Translations under genes and position numbers: made by a program
Part shown: positions 1 through 11,780 of the stretch, one piece after another
How positions within the stretch are numbered: the first letter of the stretch is position 1
Layout: every line of letters begins with the position of its first letter
Assembly (NCBI GenBank): GCA_016748015.1
Contig: JAAOMT010000222.1
Span: forward strand, 354,817 to 418,816
Length of the DNA: 64,000 nucleotides
Reading direction: 5' to 3'
Origin: Geosiphon pyriformis
Taxonomy: Eukaryota > Glomeromycota > Glomeromycetes > Archaeosporales > Geosiphonaceae
Notes under the pieces: model-generated
The model's database searches: none
The model's input: only the letters and a program-made list of their open reading frames with translations
What the model was told of the DNA's origin: nothing

Positions 1-232
1 TATAGAAGATATAAAACTCATGAAGAAAACAATTTTAGAGATACAGACAAAAATTTTGAGCATTATATAATTAGATATCCTAAGAGTTTTGAGTATTGCT
101 AAAAGAGCCAAAACTCTTATACAAAGATTTGGTCTCTTGGATACAAAACTCATTTTGCTTCAAGTATTATATATCTTATTTATCAAAGATTTCAATAAAC
201 TAGTTAGCTTTAAGTTAGACAAAACTCTTTAA
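1..232 (+). pseudogene. Gypsy-B family polyprotein, C-terminal fragment
   Basis: In frame this encodes the last ~75 residues of the Gypsy-B polyprotein. It matches the C-terminal part of the reading frame at 35262-35768 on the minus strand: the shared block around KRAKTLIQ and LLDTKLIL is recognisable, as is the end KTL followed by TAA at 230-232. One in-frame stop lies near position 70 where the other copy has Gln. The rest of the element lies left of the window. The role of this post-integrase segment is unknown to me. It is followed 59 bases later by an LTR, which fixes its orientation. Confidence 0.75.
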
Positions 233-291
233 ATAGATTATTTCATGAATAGCTTAATTTTGTCAGAGCTCAATTTTTTTGGAGAAAATGA

Positions 292-981
292 TGTTATAAT
301 TGAAATTCATACTTTTTATTAGTTATCACATGTATTAGTCATTAATATTATATAATTAGCCATTTTATTTTTAGATAAGTGATTATTAACTTGATTAATA
401 ACTTGACTGTTAATCTGATTATTAACCTAATTATTGACCTAATTATTGACCTAATTATTGACTTAGTTGTTGACTTGATCATTGACCACTTTTAATAGCT
501 ATATAAGCAATAAATTTCTTAGCTGTAGAAAGTATATTAAAATAATAAAGAATAAATAAAATAATAACTTCTATTTCAAATCTTCTCTTTTTACTAATTT
601 TTTTTTCTTTATCTTCAAGTATCTGAATATTTTGGGATAAAAAATTACTTGTTGGCTTTTACTTACCCTTTTCTTAATATGTATAATTGTAGTATTTGAA
701 GATTACTGAATAAAATGTGACTGAAAAACACATCTAATACCTAATATTGAATTTTAAGAGCACTGACATGAGACATAAAATTATACCAGATGTGATTATT
801 TGTTGACAGTTATCAATTAAAAAGTATAGTAACTAAGATATTTTATGAAACTGATTTTGCATATTGAATCTTTACTTATTTAATTCACTTCTTGAAGTTG
901 AAATTCTCTTTGATTATTTTTATTATCTTATAATTCTGTTCTCTCTTGCTATCCATTAGCTTATTACTCCAACTTATAACA
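292..981 (+). repeat. LTR (Gypsy-B family), 3' LTR of an element cut by the window edge
   Basis: 690 bp bounded by TGTTATAA and TTATAACA, a TG...CA terminus with an 8-bp inverted repeat. It is homologous, in opposite orientation, to the LTRs at 33669-35202 and 51501-52191. It contains nine 12-bp tandem units (381-488) followed by a TATA-like TATATAAGC near 500. Its position just after the polyprotein end makes it the downstream LTR of the element. Confidence 0.85.
381..488 (+). repeat. 12-bp tandem array in LTR U3 (9 units)
   Basis: Nine consecutive 12-bp units of the form ATTATTGACCTA fill 108 bp immediately upstream of the LTR TATA box. The same array occurs with 8 units at 35020-35115 and 6 units at 52033-52104 (reverse strand). 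Position and copy-number variation suggest a promoter-proximal enhancer array; function is inferred. Confidence 0.8.
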
Positions 982-1443
982 ATATATTTAATAGTCTAAC
1001 AGCTTTGTCAACAAATAAGTTCTTAATAACTAAGGCCAAATTGACCAATTTAATTTCATTTATTATATTAGAGAAAGTGTTTTCATCTACATAGCTTAAA
1101 AAAGCATATTAATAAGACCATAAATCAGATACAACTGTAGATATTTTTTACTTTTTCATCTAATTTACCATAATTTTGTTAACTTTAAGTTTTATATTAG
1201 TTGGTTTTAGAATCAAATTTTTACCAATTACCAAATAGTTAAGAACTATTTTGTAAAAAAGATGATTCAGAATACTTTTAATTATACTTTTCTTTTCAGA
1301 GACAAAATTATTCATATATTTCTTAATTGTTTTGTTGATTAATGCACTTCTAGCCAATTCAGATTTTCTATACTTTAACTTGTAATAACTTTTTTTGATT
1401 ATTAACAACTGTTTAAAAATATTTACAGAACTGGTATACTCAT
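982..1443 (-). pseudogene. LINE ORF2 fragment (linker between endonuclease and RT)
   Basis: On the minus strand, 1160 to about 1400 encodes a stretch resembling the LINE-B region at 16868-17197 (shared pattern KKSYY...IIKSILNHLFYK...VINxxLILKP). Nothing of the endonuclease or RT core is included. The piece lies between two LTRs, so it is host sequence into which both elements inserted or a remnant of rearrangement. The first ~40 residues of the open frame read into LTR sequence and are not LINE. Confidence 0.6.
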
Positions 1444-2415
1444 TGTTATTTATAAAAGAGAGTACAAGAAAAATAATAGGAAAAGCAAATAGAAAAAATA
1501 GACCAATAAGAAAATAGTATTGAGCATATAAGCACATTATTAGTGAATTATAGCACATTGTTTCGCAATATAAACAATGTTAGTAAATTAAAACACCTTG
1601 CTCAACAATATAAGTAATGTTAATAGATTAAGACATATTACTTAGCAATATAAGTATTGCTCAAAGAATTATGGCACATTGCTTACAAATGTGTGTGATC
1701 TCATAGAACATCAATTATATATATATAGTAAGAGTATTAAAGACAAAAAAGACAAAAATCCACCAAAAAAACTCATAGTTAAAAAATTAACAGTTAGAAT
1801 TTCCAGTTATAAATCTCCAATTAGAAAAAGTTCAGAACCCAAATCACATATCAATAAATTATCAATTACTACTTGAATCTATGTTATCATTATTTAATTA
1901 AAAAATATTAATCATTTTCATTCTATCAACATTCTATGTTGATAGAATTCAAAACTTAACACTATTAAAACAATAACTCTTAATTATGTTATTGATAGAA
2001 TACTATTTTTTTTTTCTTTTATTTTTGTTGTTTTGTTAATTTATTAACTAATTAAAGGATTAATATGCAAAGTACTAATGTCAAAAAAAAAACTGATAAA
2101 AGATTTAGGAATAAGAATAGATACTTGGAATTGAAGATAGCTTACCAGAAAACTGGCCATCAAGCTGAGAAAAAAATTGACAAAATAAATATTCTAAGAA
2201 GCTACAGACAACAATACATACCGATTCAAGAGTTGAAAAAAAAACTAGGAACATTACAACAGGATATTAGCATTAAATTTCTGTCTATTATACAAAAAAC
2301 TTAACCAAAACCTTCAGACACCAAAACTTTTAGATACTACCAATACTACTCAGCTATTAAGCACCAAGTTACAAGTTTGTTATTTGTTTTCATATCCCAA
2401 ATAATTATTTGTAAC
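1444..2415 (+). repeat. LTR (Gypsy-A family), 5' LTR of a truncated element
   Basis: Begins TGTTATTTATAAAAGAG and ends TTTGTAACA, and is followed by the same primer-binding-like sequence (TTTGGTGCTTCTTGTGAG) as the Gypsy-A element at 40735. It has the palindromic ~40-bp array (about 1531-1706) and a TATA run near 1716-1724. At 972 bp it is longer than the 881-bp LTRs of the intact copy, so it is a diverged subfamily. The small open frames at 1679-1876 and 2065-2304 lie inside it and are not genes. Confidence 0.8.
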
Positions 2416-3113
2416 ATTTGGTGCTTCTTGTGAGATATAATTTAATAAAGAATTAATATTAGCAATAACTATTTGAAAAAGTGGCAAACCAAAAAAGTAT
2501 AAAAAAAAATTACTTAAGATTTGCAAAATTCTTATTTCAGCAATATTAAAGTCATCTTAAATTAATAAATAACAATTGATTAGCAGAATTAGCTTTCAAT
2601 TTCTATGTAAACAAAAAAATTAAATCATATTTGGAAGCTCAAAAAAATCTAAAAGCCACTCTCAACAGTTTCAACAGTAAATTATTCCAAAACATCACAT
2701 GTCTATCAAACTATTTGTTTACATCAATAATTACAAAAATAAATAAAGCAATTAAAAATTATGCCTAGCAGAGATTCCCAATTTTTTTACAGACAAAAAA
2801 AAATTACAAACACCAACAGAAACACCAAAAAAAATACAATTACTTACTTGAAAGAAATCAAAAGTAGTTTTATACATTTACTTATCATATTATCATATAC
2901 CAGAAAATACCATCAACATAACATTAGCAGATACATCCACATTAATCATGAAAACACTATTAGCAAGAATCAAATTCCAAAGCCAACAAAAAAAAGCCAA
3001 TTTATTAAAAACTTATGACAATTTTTTTGAAGGATTTAAATTGTGATCACCTATATCATTAAAATTTTGATTACTGTCACTTCAATTCGATTTTAGAGCC
3101 ACTAGTTCTTGGA
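2416..3113 (+). pseudogene. Gypsy-A leader/N-terminal Gag fragment
   Basis: Primer-binding region followed by decayed sequence matching 40735-41440 and 59144-59800 in the other two copies, including the block ending YDNYFKRF and the GATTCTGATCACT stretch. Many in-frame stops. Similarity ends near 3113, after which only A/T-rich DNA follows, so the element is 3'-truncated after about 700 bp of internal sequence. Confidence 0.65.
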
Positions 3114-4044
3114 AAAAAACTGACATAAAAATTGTTTATTATAATAAGATTTGGTTAATTAAATCAAGATTTAAAATATTTAAAAAGTATAATTTGTTTT
3201 TATATAATAAATTTATGTCTTTAATTATTAATAATTTTTATTTTAAACAAGATAATAAAATTACTTAATATTATTAAAACTTTTGAGATTATTTGTAACT
3301 TGTATATTTTTTTTAGTGTAAATTATAGTATTTAATTAAGATAAAAGTATAATATTGTTTTAATTAATCTAAATAGTTAAATACATATAAAAAAAACATT
3401 ATTATAAGATAGTTTTTTTGGTATATTAAATATTAATATTTTATTTTAATTATAATTAGTCTTTTATAAATTCTTTAATTTTAATTGTATAATAATATTA
3501 ATATTATATTAAAGATTTTCTCTTTAATATCACAATATAAATTATTTTTTAATTTTTAATTGTTATATGTATTTATGTATTTCTTTCTAAAAACTAAATT
3601 AAAATTTACTTACTGTTTTAAAATTTTTTTTAAGACTATTTTTGTAATTGTCTAATGTGTTTTCCTAATTTAAAAACACAAAATATTAATAGTTTTTAGC
3701 ATTTTTTTTAATTTTTACAATAAAGCTTTTATCAATTAGTAATAATATAAATAATTTTAATTAAAAATTATTTTTTTAAAAAATTTAACTAATAAATAAT
3801 AGTTTTATTCAATAAATAATACAAATAAGTTTTTTGACATTTTTAATTATAATAATTTAATTTTTAATATTATTTTTGATTTTTTTTAATTTAAAAATTT
3901 CTTTAAAAATTTATTAAAAATAAAAGTTAAAAGATAATTAAAGTAGAAAATTAAAATTTGGCAAAATTAAATTATTAGATAAATTATTATTTTTCTTAAT
4001 ATTAAAGTTATTATATATATATATGTTTATTTATTATTATTATT
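3114..4044. other. A/T-rich spacer with dispersed repeat R2
   Basis: No gene is visible. The stretch is overwhelmingly A and T with almost no CpG. About 3590-3900 is a degenerate direct copy of 29790-30060 (shared landmarks: TTTAAAAACACAAA, then TTAATAATAATATAAATAAT-like tracts in the same order). Identity of R2 is unknown. Confidence 0.5.
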
Positions 4045-4431
4045 TAACAAGTGAGATTCAAATACTATTTAGTATAATATATCATATAAATAATCTAAAT
4101 TAAATATGAATTATGCCTTTTCTATATGTGACCAGCCACTCAAGCTAACAAAGACAACATTAAACATCTATATAAACTGAAACCAGATCTTCAATACCAA
4201 AAAAAAACAAACAAGACTTATATAAACCAAAACTAACATTAATTGTATTGATAATGCTAAGCAATTGGATCATACCAGCAAACAATTCCAGATACTAGAG
4301 CTAGAGCTGAATTATCAGTTGGTATTAGCTTATTTTTTTTTATAAATACACAATGTTTAACATAAACAGACCAAATCTTATGTCTAAAAACAAAACAGAA
4401 ATCCTGCATAAAGTTTACAATCTTTAGATGC

Positions 4432-5372
4432 TATTATTCAGAAAAATTAAGAGTATTAAATAGTTAAAAAAATAGCCAATTAGAAATAGGAATAATAATA
4501 GAGAAATTTCAGAATTCTCCTAAAAGAATTGTAAGATTTCAGAATTTCAGAATTCTTAATAAAAAATTGCAAAATTCCAAAATTTTAGAATTACAGAATT
4601 TTTCTAAAAGAATCACAAAAATTCCAGAAATCTTGTATAATACCAACTATATATATATAGCAGTAGTATTATAAGCAAAAAAAGTATTCAGAATCTAGTT
4701 TTTATTAAACATTCCTTTTTTACTTATTAATTACTATCAACCAAAGTGAATTTATTAACAAAATATCAAATAAAACATACTTATTATTATCTAATCTATG
4801 TTATTATCATTTGATTGAGAATCTTTATTACTTTCTAGTTTTTAATACTTTATATTGATAACATTCAATACTTAATTACACTAAAACAATAACTCTTGAT
4901 CATGGCTATTGACAAGATACTAATTTCTTTTTTTATTTTATTTTATTTTATTTTATTTTTATTTTATTTTTTTTTATTTTGTTTGTTTGTTTACTAATTA
5001 ATTAAATAAATTAATGTACAGAGTACTAATGTCAAAATATAGCACTAATAAAAGACCCAGAAATAAGGATAGACACTTGTAATTAAAAATAGCTTACTAA
5101 GAAATACTAACTATCAAGTTGAAAAAAAAATTGACAGAATAATTATTCTAGGAGGCTACAGACAACAAAGCATACCAACTTGAGAGTTGGGAAAGAAAAC
5201 CAAAAACATAACAAAAAAATATTACTATTGAATATCTGTCTATTATACAAAAAACTCAACCCAAAACTTTTAGATACTGAAACCTTCAGAAATTACCAGT
5301 ATTATTCAGCTATTGAACATCAAGTTACAGGTTTGTTATTTATTTTAACCACCCAAATAATCACCTGTAATA
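4432..5372 (+). repeat. 5' LTR of TRIM-like element
   Basis: Starts TATTATTCAG (TGTTA with G to A) and ends CACCTGTAATA. Contains GGAATT/AATTCC-type U3 repeats around 4510-4620 and TATATATATAGCAGTAG near 4650, the core promoter motif shared by all Gypsy-A-type LTRs here. The open frame at 5180-5386 lies within it and is not a gene. Confidence 0.7.
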
Positions 5373-5601
5373 CCGACTATAAATAAAATTTTGAGATAGA
5401 CCAAAAATATTATTACACTCAACAATAAATACTGTAACAATTAATCAATTAAGAAAATTAACCAACACCTAATTTGAAAAATTACAAACCAAAATTACAA
5501 AAGCAATTCTGGAGAAAAAAGTTATGAAGCTAATTCAAGAAAAAAATCTAAAAAGTTTAGAAAATTTTGACAAAGCTTAATATTAAAAAGAAGAAAATAA
5601 T

Positions 5602-6553
5602 ATTATTCAGAGAAATTAAGAGTATTAAATAGTTAAAAAATAGCCAATTAAAAGTAGGCATAATAATAAAAAAATTCTGGAATTTTTTTAAAGGAATTAC
5701 AGAATTCCAAAATCCCAGAATTTCAGAATTTTTAATAAAAAATTGCAGGATTTCAGAATTTCAGAATTTCAGGATTCCTTTAAAAAAATTACAAAGATTC
5801 CAGGAATCTCATATAATACCAACTATGTATATATAGCAGTAGTATTAGAAGCAAAAAAAGTATTCAGAATCCAATTTCTATTGAACATAATCTTCTTACT
5901 TATTAATTAACTCTTACTTTATGAATAGTTACTATTAACTAAAGTAAATTTATTAACAAAATATCAAATAAAATATACTTATTATCATTTAATTTATGTT
6001 ATTATCATTTGATTAAAAATCTTTATTACTTTCTAATTATCAACACTTTATGTTAATAACATTCAATACTTAATTATGCTGGAACAATAGCTCTTAATCA
6101 CAGCTATTGATAAGATACTAATTTTTTCTTTTTTTTTATTTTTTTTTATTTTCTTTTGTTTGTTTGTTTGTTTACTAATTAATTAAATGAATTAATGAAT
6201 AGAATATTAACATTAAGATATAGCACTGATAAAAAACTTAAAAATAAGGATAGATACTCATAATTAAGGATAGCTTACCAGAAAATACCAGTCATCAAAC
6301 TGAAAAAAAAATTGATGGAATAATTATTTTGAAAGACTACAGGCAACAAAGCATACCAACTCAAGAGTTAGAAAAGAAAACCAGAAACATAACAAAAAAA
6401 TATTATTATTAAGTCTTTGTCTATTATACAAAGAACTCAATCTAAAACCTTCAAATACCAAAATCTTTAAAAATTACCAGTATCATTTAGCTATTAAGTA
6501 CCAAGTTATGGGTTTGTTATTTATTTCAACCACCCAAATAATCATCTATAACA
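5602..6553 (+). repeat. 3' LTR of TRIM-like element
   Basis: Direct repeat of 4432-5372, starting TATTATTCAGAGAAATTAAG and ending CATCTATAACA. TATATATAGCAGTAG lies near 5829. Differences from the 5' LTR are mostly C/T and G/A. Confidence 0.7.
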
Positions 6554-6892
6554 ATATGCAACTGTAGAGCTCCCAAAAACAGAAATAGCCTAATGAAACC
6601 AATTATTAAAAACAAAGTCCTTGCACAAAACTGTACAAACCACAGCATTTAAAACACAAGAAGACATTAACTGAAACACACAAAATGATGAATGAGAATA
6701 ACCAAAAAACACTTTCCAAGCAGATGCATGTATGTTTAACAATTGATGGTAAACAGAATTGTTAACAGCACAAAAAAAAACATGATCTGAAATCTTAATA
6801 CCACTACAGTACAAACATAATACACTAAAGTAACACTTATTATATAGACATTTATGGATAACAATAAACAGCTTATAGTACAAAGTTTTCAT
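6554..6892 (-). pseudogene. LINE-A ORF2 C-terminus with Cys/His zinc motif
   Basis: The frame 6892 to 6590 encodes about 100 residues, including CLYCSGIKISDHVFFC, a C-x2-C...H-x3-C type zinc motif. It is homologous to 13980-14180 in LINE-B (CLYCDDVKVSDHVFFC). It is the extreme C-terminus of the LINE polyprotein, downstream of RNase H; such motifs usually bind element RNA. The methionine at 6892 is internal, not a start. The coding frame stops where the TRIM insertion begins at 6553. Confidence 0.7.
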
Positions 6893-7088
6893 AAAGTATG
6901 TGTGAATGCTGGCAGTATGCCTACTAATAAAACCAGCACTTATATATAAATCAGGATGCTACACTAAAGATAAACTAAGCCAATTAATATTTAAGAACAA
7001 ACTATCAGCCAAAGCTTTAGAGCTGAAAATAACTTTCCAATGTGCATAGTAGATAGACTTAAAAATTCCATGAACAAATGTTTAACAT

Positions 7089-7958
7089 TATTACTCATAG
7101 AAATATAAGAAATATATTAGCATAATTATTAGCCAATCAGAAGTAAGCATAGTAAATGTGGAATTCCAGGATTTCTCTTAGGAATTGCAGGATTCCAGGA
7201 ATTTCAGGATTCTCAACGAGGAATTGCAGGATTCCTCTCAAAGGAATCGCAGGATTCCAGGAATTTCAGGATTCCTGTCATGAAGAATCGAGGAATTGAG
7301 AAATCTCAATTATGTATATATAGCAGTAGTGTTAGAAACAGAAAAGACAGAATCGATACCACAGAATTCTTAGCTTAAAAACGCAATCATCAAATAAATA
7401 ATTATTTTATATCTCCATCTACTTCCCCCACTATCAACTCTTTATGTTGATAGTAATTGATACTTAACCACACTGGAACAATAGCTTTTGATCATGGCTA
7501 TTGACGGAATACTAATCTGCAAATTGCCTTGGCTTATTTCTTTGCTTTCTTTATTTCCTTTTATTTCTTTTTTCTTTATTTTATTTTGATTTGTTGTTAT
7601 ATACTAATTGATAAACGATTAAGTGCTGAGTTATTGACATCAAGGATAGTCTGGTAAAAGACCCAGAAATATGGGTAGGATTTTTATATATTATTGGATA
7701 ACTTACTAGAAGGGCACAACTGCCAGACTAAATCCAGCCACTATGCTGAGAAAGAAATTGGGAAAACTCTTGGAAAATATCTCTACTATCAACACTATTA
7801 AATCTCTGTCTATTATACAAAGAACTCAACCAAAACCTTCAGATCCATCAAAACCTTCAGATACAGCACCTGCAGAACAGCCTCAACAGAAGTAGCTTTT
7901 GAGCACCAAGTTATGGGTTTGTTATTTAATTCAACAGCAGAAATAATCACCTGTAACA
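7089..7958 (+). repeat. Solo LTR (Gypsy-A type, GGAATT-array variant) with perfect 4-bp duplication
   Basis: 870 bp from TATTACTCATAG to CACCTGTAACA. The four bases on each side are identical (ACAT at 7085-7088 and 7959-7962). Removing LTR plus one ACAT restores collinearity with LINE-B (around 14380-14420). U3 carries palindromic GGAATT..AGGATTCC repeats (about 7160-7297) followed by TATATATAGCAGTAG near 7316. It arose by recombination between the two LTRs of a full element. Confidence 0.88.
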
Positions 7959-7986
7959 ACATTACCATAAACAATACTACCTTCAG

Positions 7987-8480
7987 CTACAATATAACAT
8001 TTTTCCAACTGAAAAGAAAAGTACCAAAAAAAAAAGAAGTATTACTAACAAGTGCATTAGTGCATATGTTATCCAAGATGCCTAAGTGATCCTTCACTTT
8101 GTGCCAGTTAACATTTAAATTTTTTCCACAAATAACATTTACAATGTGCCAACATTCAATCCAACATTGATTTTGAAAATTTGGATATACCAAACCCAAT
8201 TTCAATTTGTATACATTCAAAGCAGCTTGACTGTTTGTAAATAGGTAAACTGAACTAAAAGAGAAAACACATTTGCAAACTAATATAATAGTCTACAGCT
8301 CCATTAAGATAAAAGACATCAAGCCAGAAACTTTAAAACTCACACCAAAGTTTATGTTTTCAAAAAAAACCACTGTTCTAGTTTTTATACTAACTTTTCT
8401 TAAGTTCTTCAAAGACCCATCTGTATAGACTAAAAGACTATCAGCACTTACATTCAATAAATAACTATAAGCCAATTCAA
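7987..8480 (-). pseudogene. LINE-A RNase H domain
   Basis: Minus-strand frames 8475-8293 and 8220-7987 encode an RNase H: VYTDGS (first Asp), SFILMEL (Glu), then LFTNSQAALN, where the second catalytic Asp of the LINE-B counterpart (LFSDSQ) is Asn, and a final HLGILDN segment. An in-frame stop separates the two pieces at a codon expected to be Gln. RNase H in LINEs removes RNA from the cDNA hybrid. The domain lies between RT and the C-terminal zinc motif, as in LINE-B. Confidence 0.75.
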
Positions 8481-8699
8481 ACTCACAAGAATTATGAACA
8501 CTTGAAGAACTGAAAACACTTAAAGAAAAAAAACTTGCAGAAGAAAAACTTGTACTATTGAGAAAGTTAATAGAAAGCCCAAACCAGTCAGAAACAAATC
8601 ATGTGAATTTAATTTTTTCCAATACTTGAAAGTTTTCTAATTAAAATTAGCACTATTTTTACTGCAAAGTTGTTTTATAAAAGCAATTCTATAATGCTG

Positions 8700-10130
8700 A
8701 AATGATAGAAGGAACTTAAAAAATTTAGATTCATTAAGAATGATCAACATGAGAGTTCCACCACAAAAACAAAAAAATTGTCTATATACTGTTTAGAGAT
8801 AAATTGTATTTGAGAAAAATACAAACCACATCTGCCAAAAAATTATTAGAAAAACTGATTTCTATACATGCTGGAAAAACCAAAGAATAAAATGCACACC
8901 AAGACCAAACTTGCAAATTATAAGATCTGTGTGAAAACAAATGATCTAGAATTCTGACAAAGTTTGCAAAATTCACAATAGAAGCCAATTTGCCTTTAGT
9001 CTGAACTTGCTTAAAAGTCTTTAAATCATACAAAGATGGATAATAAAGTATATTATTGAGAAAATTGAATAGTAAACCAAACTTTAACTTCAAGTCTTTA
9101 CAAATTAAAGCATCTTATTTATTATACACACCAATTAGAATAAAGCTAAATTGTGTTTTATAGCTAATAATAAGATAGAAAACTGCTACAACTAAATATG
9201 AAAACTGCTTATCTTAAATGGTCTTTTTTAGAACAAAATTGGCAAAAAACCAGACATTTAAACTTGTCTTAACCAAGCTAGACTTTGACAAACTCTTAGT
9301 AGACAAAAAAATATCCAGATAATAATGAGATTATCTTTTCTTAACAATGAAAATAGACAAATCATTAATCAATAAAAAGAGACATTCAACTCTGTTATTG
9401 ATAGAAATGGCTACTGTTTTTATATTATTTATTATAATGTCATTGATCTGAAAAAATTTACTAACAATATTAAAAATGTGTTGGATGGTAGTTTGACTAT
9501 TACCAATCCAGATTATATTGTTGATAAAAACACCAGCAGCAAAAAAAAATGTCAATCTAGCCTGAGATTCAGAATGGCCAGTCTTGGCAACAAGATAAAA
9601 ATTTAACTTATATCTATACATATTTTTCTGTCTCTTGACTTTACACAGAAGAGGATCATAAAATATGTGTCAAAGAAGAGATAAAAACACTTCTCTTTAA
9701 TTCAAATTATTATGTACTTGATATCTATTTGTCAATTCGAAATCAGTTATTATTCTGTTAACACAATTTTTGTAAATACTGCCAAAAAATCTAATAAATT
9801 TGTTACATATTTTTATCTAGACAAAACTTTTTTTAAGATGCTTTTATCTGACAGAATTGCAAGCTTTCTGTATGTTCTACAAAACCAGTCAGAGTTTATG
9901 GTTCTTCTTTAAAGCATTTTCAATCATTAAACCAATGGTAAAAATAGGAGATTGGATTGTTGTATTCTTTAAAACTAAAAAATTGTCTTTACAAAAAACA
10001 TTAAAAGTGCTGCATATCAGAGAGATTCTGTCAGAAAGAATTTTAAAGAGTATTTTATGAACAGTTTTAATCAAAGCAATAGGCCTAATATTTGTAAGAA
10101 TGTTTTCCCACTCATACAACTTGAGAATTA
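8700..10130 (-). pseudogene. LINE-A reverse transcriptase
   Basis: Pieces on the minus strand give, in order: RPIALIKTVHKILFKIL (RT block 1, ~10090-10030), ACNSVR (box A, with the catalytic Asp replaced by Asn, ~9870), GVFINNIIWIGNSQT (box C, FVDD changed to FINN, ~9530), and thumb sequence (9621-9331, 9093-8782) ending near FLADVVCIFL. Both box C Asp-to-Asn changes are G-to-A. LINE-B retains FVDD at the same place. Several stops sit at expected Trp/Gln. Non-functional. Confidence 0.78.
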
Positions 10131-10139
10131 TTGAAATCT

Positions 10140-11145
10140 AAGCTTCTCTTCAAACATTGGGTACTGATTTACAAGACAAGCAAGAATTCAAAAGCACTAA
10201 AAGCATATCCAAAACTGATCTGTTATAGTGTTTTCATAGCTTATTTAAGATACTAGAAAGACCCACAGCTTTGCCATCAGACAGATTAAAAATCACATTA
10301 AGCAAATCATCATAATTAATTAGACACATTATACTTGAGAAAGCATTATCAAAAACATATTCTAATAGTTAATACTAATGAAGCCAATTACTAGAAAAAT
10401 TTTCAACCAATTTATGTTTTCTTGTTCAGTCCTCCATAATTATATTTACTTTGGTCTTAACTAGATTAGACTCCAAAACAAATTCATCATCAATAACCAG
10501 ATAGTCTAATACTATATAAAAGAGGCATTCCAATATATTTTTAATAATACAACTCTTATTTATTTCAAAATTTTCTATCCTTTTATCAATTGCCAATTTA
10601 ATTTTAGATTTTTAGCACACACTGATTCTAATATTTTAGATGAATAATAAGACTTCTTAAATCCAGTTAAAACTGATTTAATGTTATCAAAATAAGCCCC
10701 TAAAAGAAAAAAAATTTTACTGCAGAAGCATTAATATTATTGAGACCAACTCATATATTTAATAATAATGCAAACTCATCATAAAAGGCTAAATAGAAGG
10801 CCCTAACAATTTTAAACACCAAAAGTTCTAGCCTGTAAAATTTGGATGATTTTTTAGTAAAAACATTATCATAGCCCTTAAACCACTTTTTTTTGAAAAC
10901 CCCATCAGCTAACAGAAATATAGTTTTACAAACAGCATTCTATATTACATTTAGATTCAAAAACCCATTAGATACTATAAACTCATCAGAAAATATGGCA
11001 GCATTAGCCATTATTGTTTCCTTAAACTTGGCCCACTTAGTATCATCAGTATTTTTGAAATTGAACTTCCAATAATCTTTATTCATTTGCTTATGAAAAG
11101 AGTTTAACTGCATATTCAATAAACCACCCAAATCTACTAACACAA
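10140..11145 (-). pseudogene. LINE-A linker between endonuclease and RT
   Basis: Minus-strand sequence with homology to LINE-B 16600-17520 and to the fragment at 982-1443 (KSYYSSKI..., VLDYLVIDDEFVLE..., KAVGLSSI...). The frame 11143-10940 (HKQMNKDYWKFNFKNT...) directly follows the endonuclease. The KAVGLSSI block marks the start of the RT fingers. Several stops interrupt it. No separate function can be assigned. Confidence 0.6.
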
Positions 11146-11780
11146 AAACAGTTTAGTAATCAGTATCAAAGTGTTTACTAATATTGAAAACATTGTGATC
11201 CACTATTGTATTAACCAAATTTGAAGAAACAAATACATAATCAATTGTTCTCTCAGTATTTTTTGAATTTTTTTATGTAAAATTTCTTACAACCAAACTT
11301 CTCAACAAATAATTGATTAACTCTATATCAAAACATTTCTTAAAACTAGCACACTTGTGTATACTGTTCTTATTAAAATCTTTACCCAAAATAACAAAGA
11401 ACTTATTTACAGCTTTTGCAATCAAAGAGTTGACTTTATTAGCTTGAAACAAATATACAGTCAGAATAACACTAATATAAAGCCCCAAAATTAAAACAGA
11501 CAACTTATTCCTAAAAAGCAGTTTAATAGACAAAAGCCTATCAGCAATTTTCGAAATCTTACACACATGCTTTGCCAAATTAATGTTTATAATTACTATA
11601 ATACCAAAGCCCAGGTGATTAGACTTTAAACCAGAAGTGAATACTTGAATACCATCAAATTTATTTATAATCTATGGATAAATCTTACCTTTTAATTTTG
11701 TTTCAATAACAATGAAAACCAAATTGTTCATTTTTTTATGCCAATAGATAACATTCTTTTGCTTAACAAGATTGTTTATA
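11146..11780 (-). pseudogene. LINE-A apurinic-type endonuclease domain
   Basis: Minus strand. VVTYNVKSINN near 11795 starts the domain; then VIETKL (catalytic Glu), a GLYIS strand, ILGKDFN (the G-D-F-N motif with one inserted residue, ~11390), RTIDYVFVS (~11255) and DTDYQTV (the S-D-H motif changed to T-D-Y, ~11160). The motif order is that of LINE APE endonucleases, which nick the target to prime reverse transcription. Stops at positions of Trp and the lost His make it inactive. Confidence 0.72.

Larger units (their letters stand above)
4432..6553 (+). mobile_element. TRIM-like non-autonomous LTR element
   Basis: Two ~0.95-kb LTRs (4432-5372 and 5602-6553) flank only 229 bp of internal DNA with no coding capacity. 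The internal 3' end carries a purine-rich AAAAAGAAGAAAATAA directly before the second LTR, matching the polypurine tract of Gypsy-A (48927-48938), so it could have been mobilised by Gypsy-A proteins. The LTRs share their 3' halves with Gypsy-A LTRs. It sits inside LINE-A. The flanks are GATGC on the left and ATATGC on the right, a likely decayed target duplication. Confidence 0.7.

Noticed and set aside
1679-3018. Several 60-85-codon Lys/Asn-rich frames
   Set aside because: They fall inside an LTR and decayed Gag of a Gypsy-A copy; A/T-rich composition gives chance frames.
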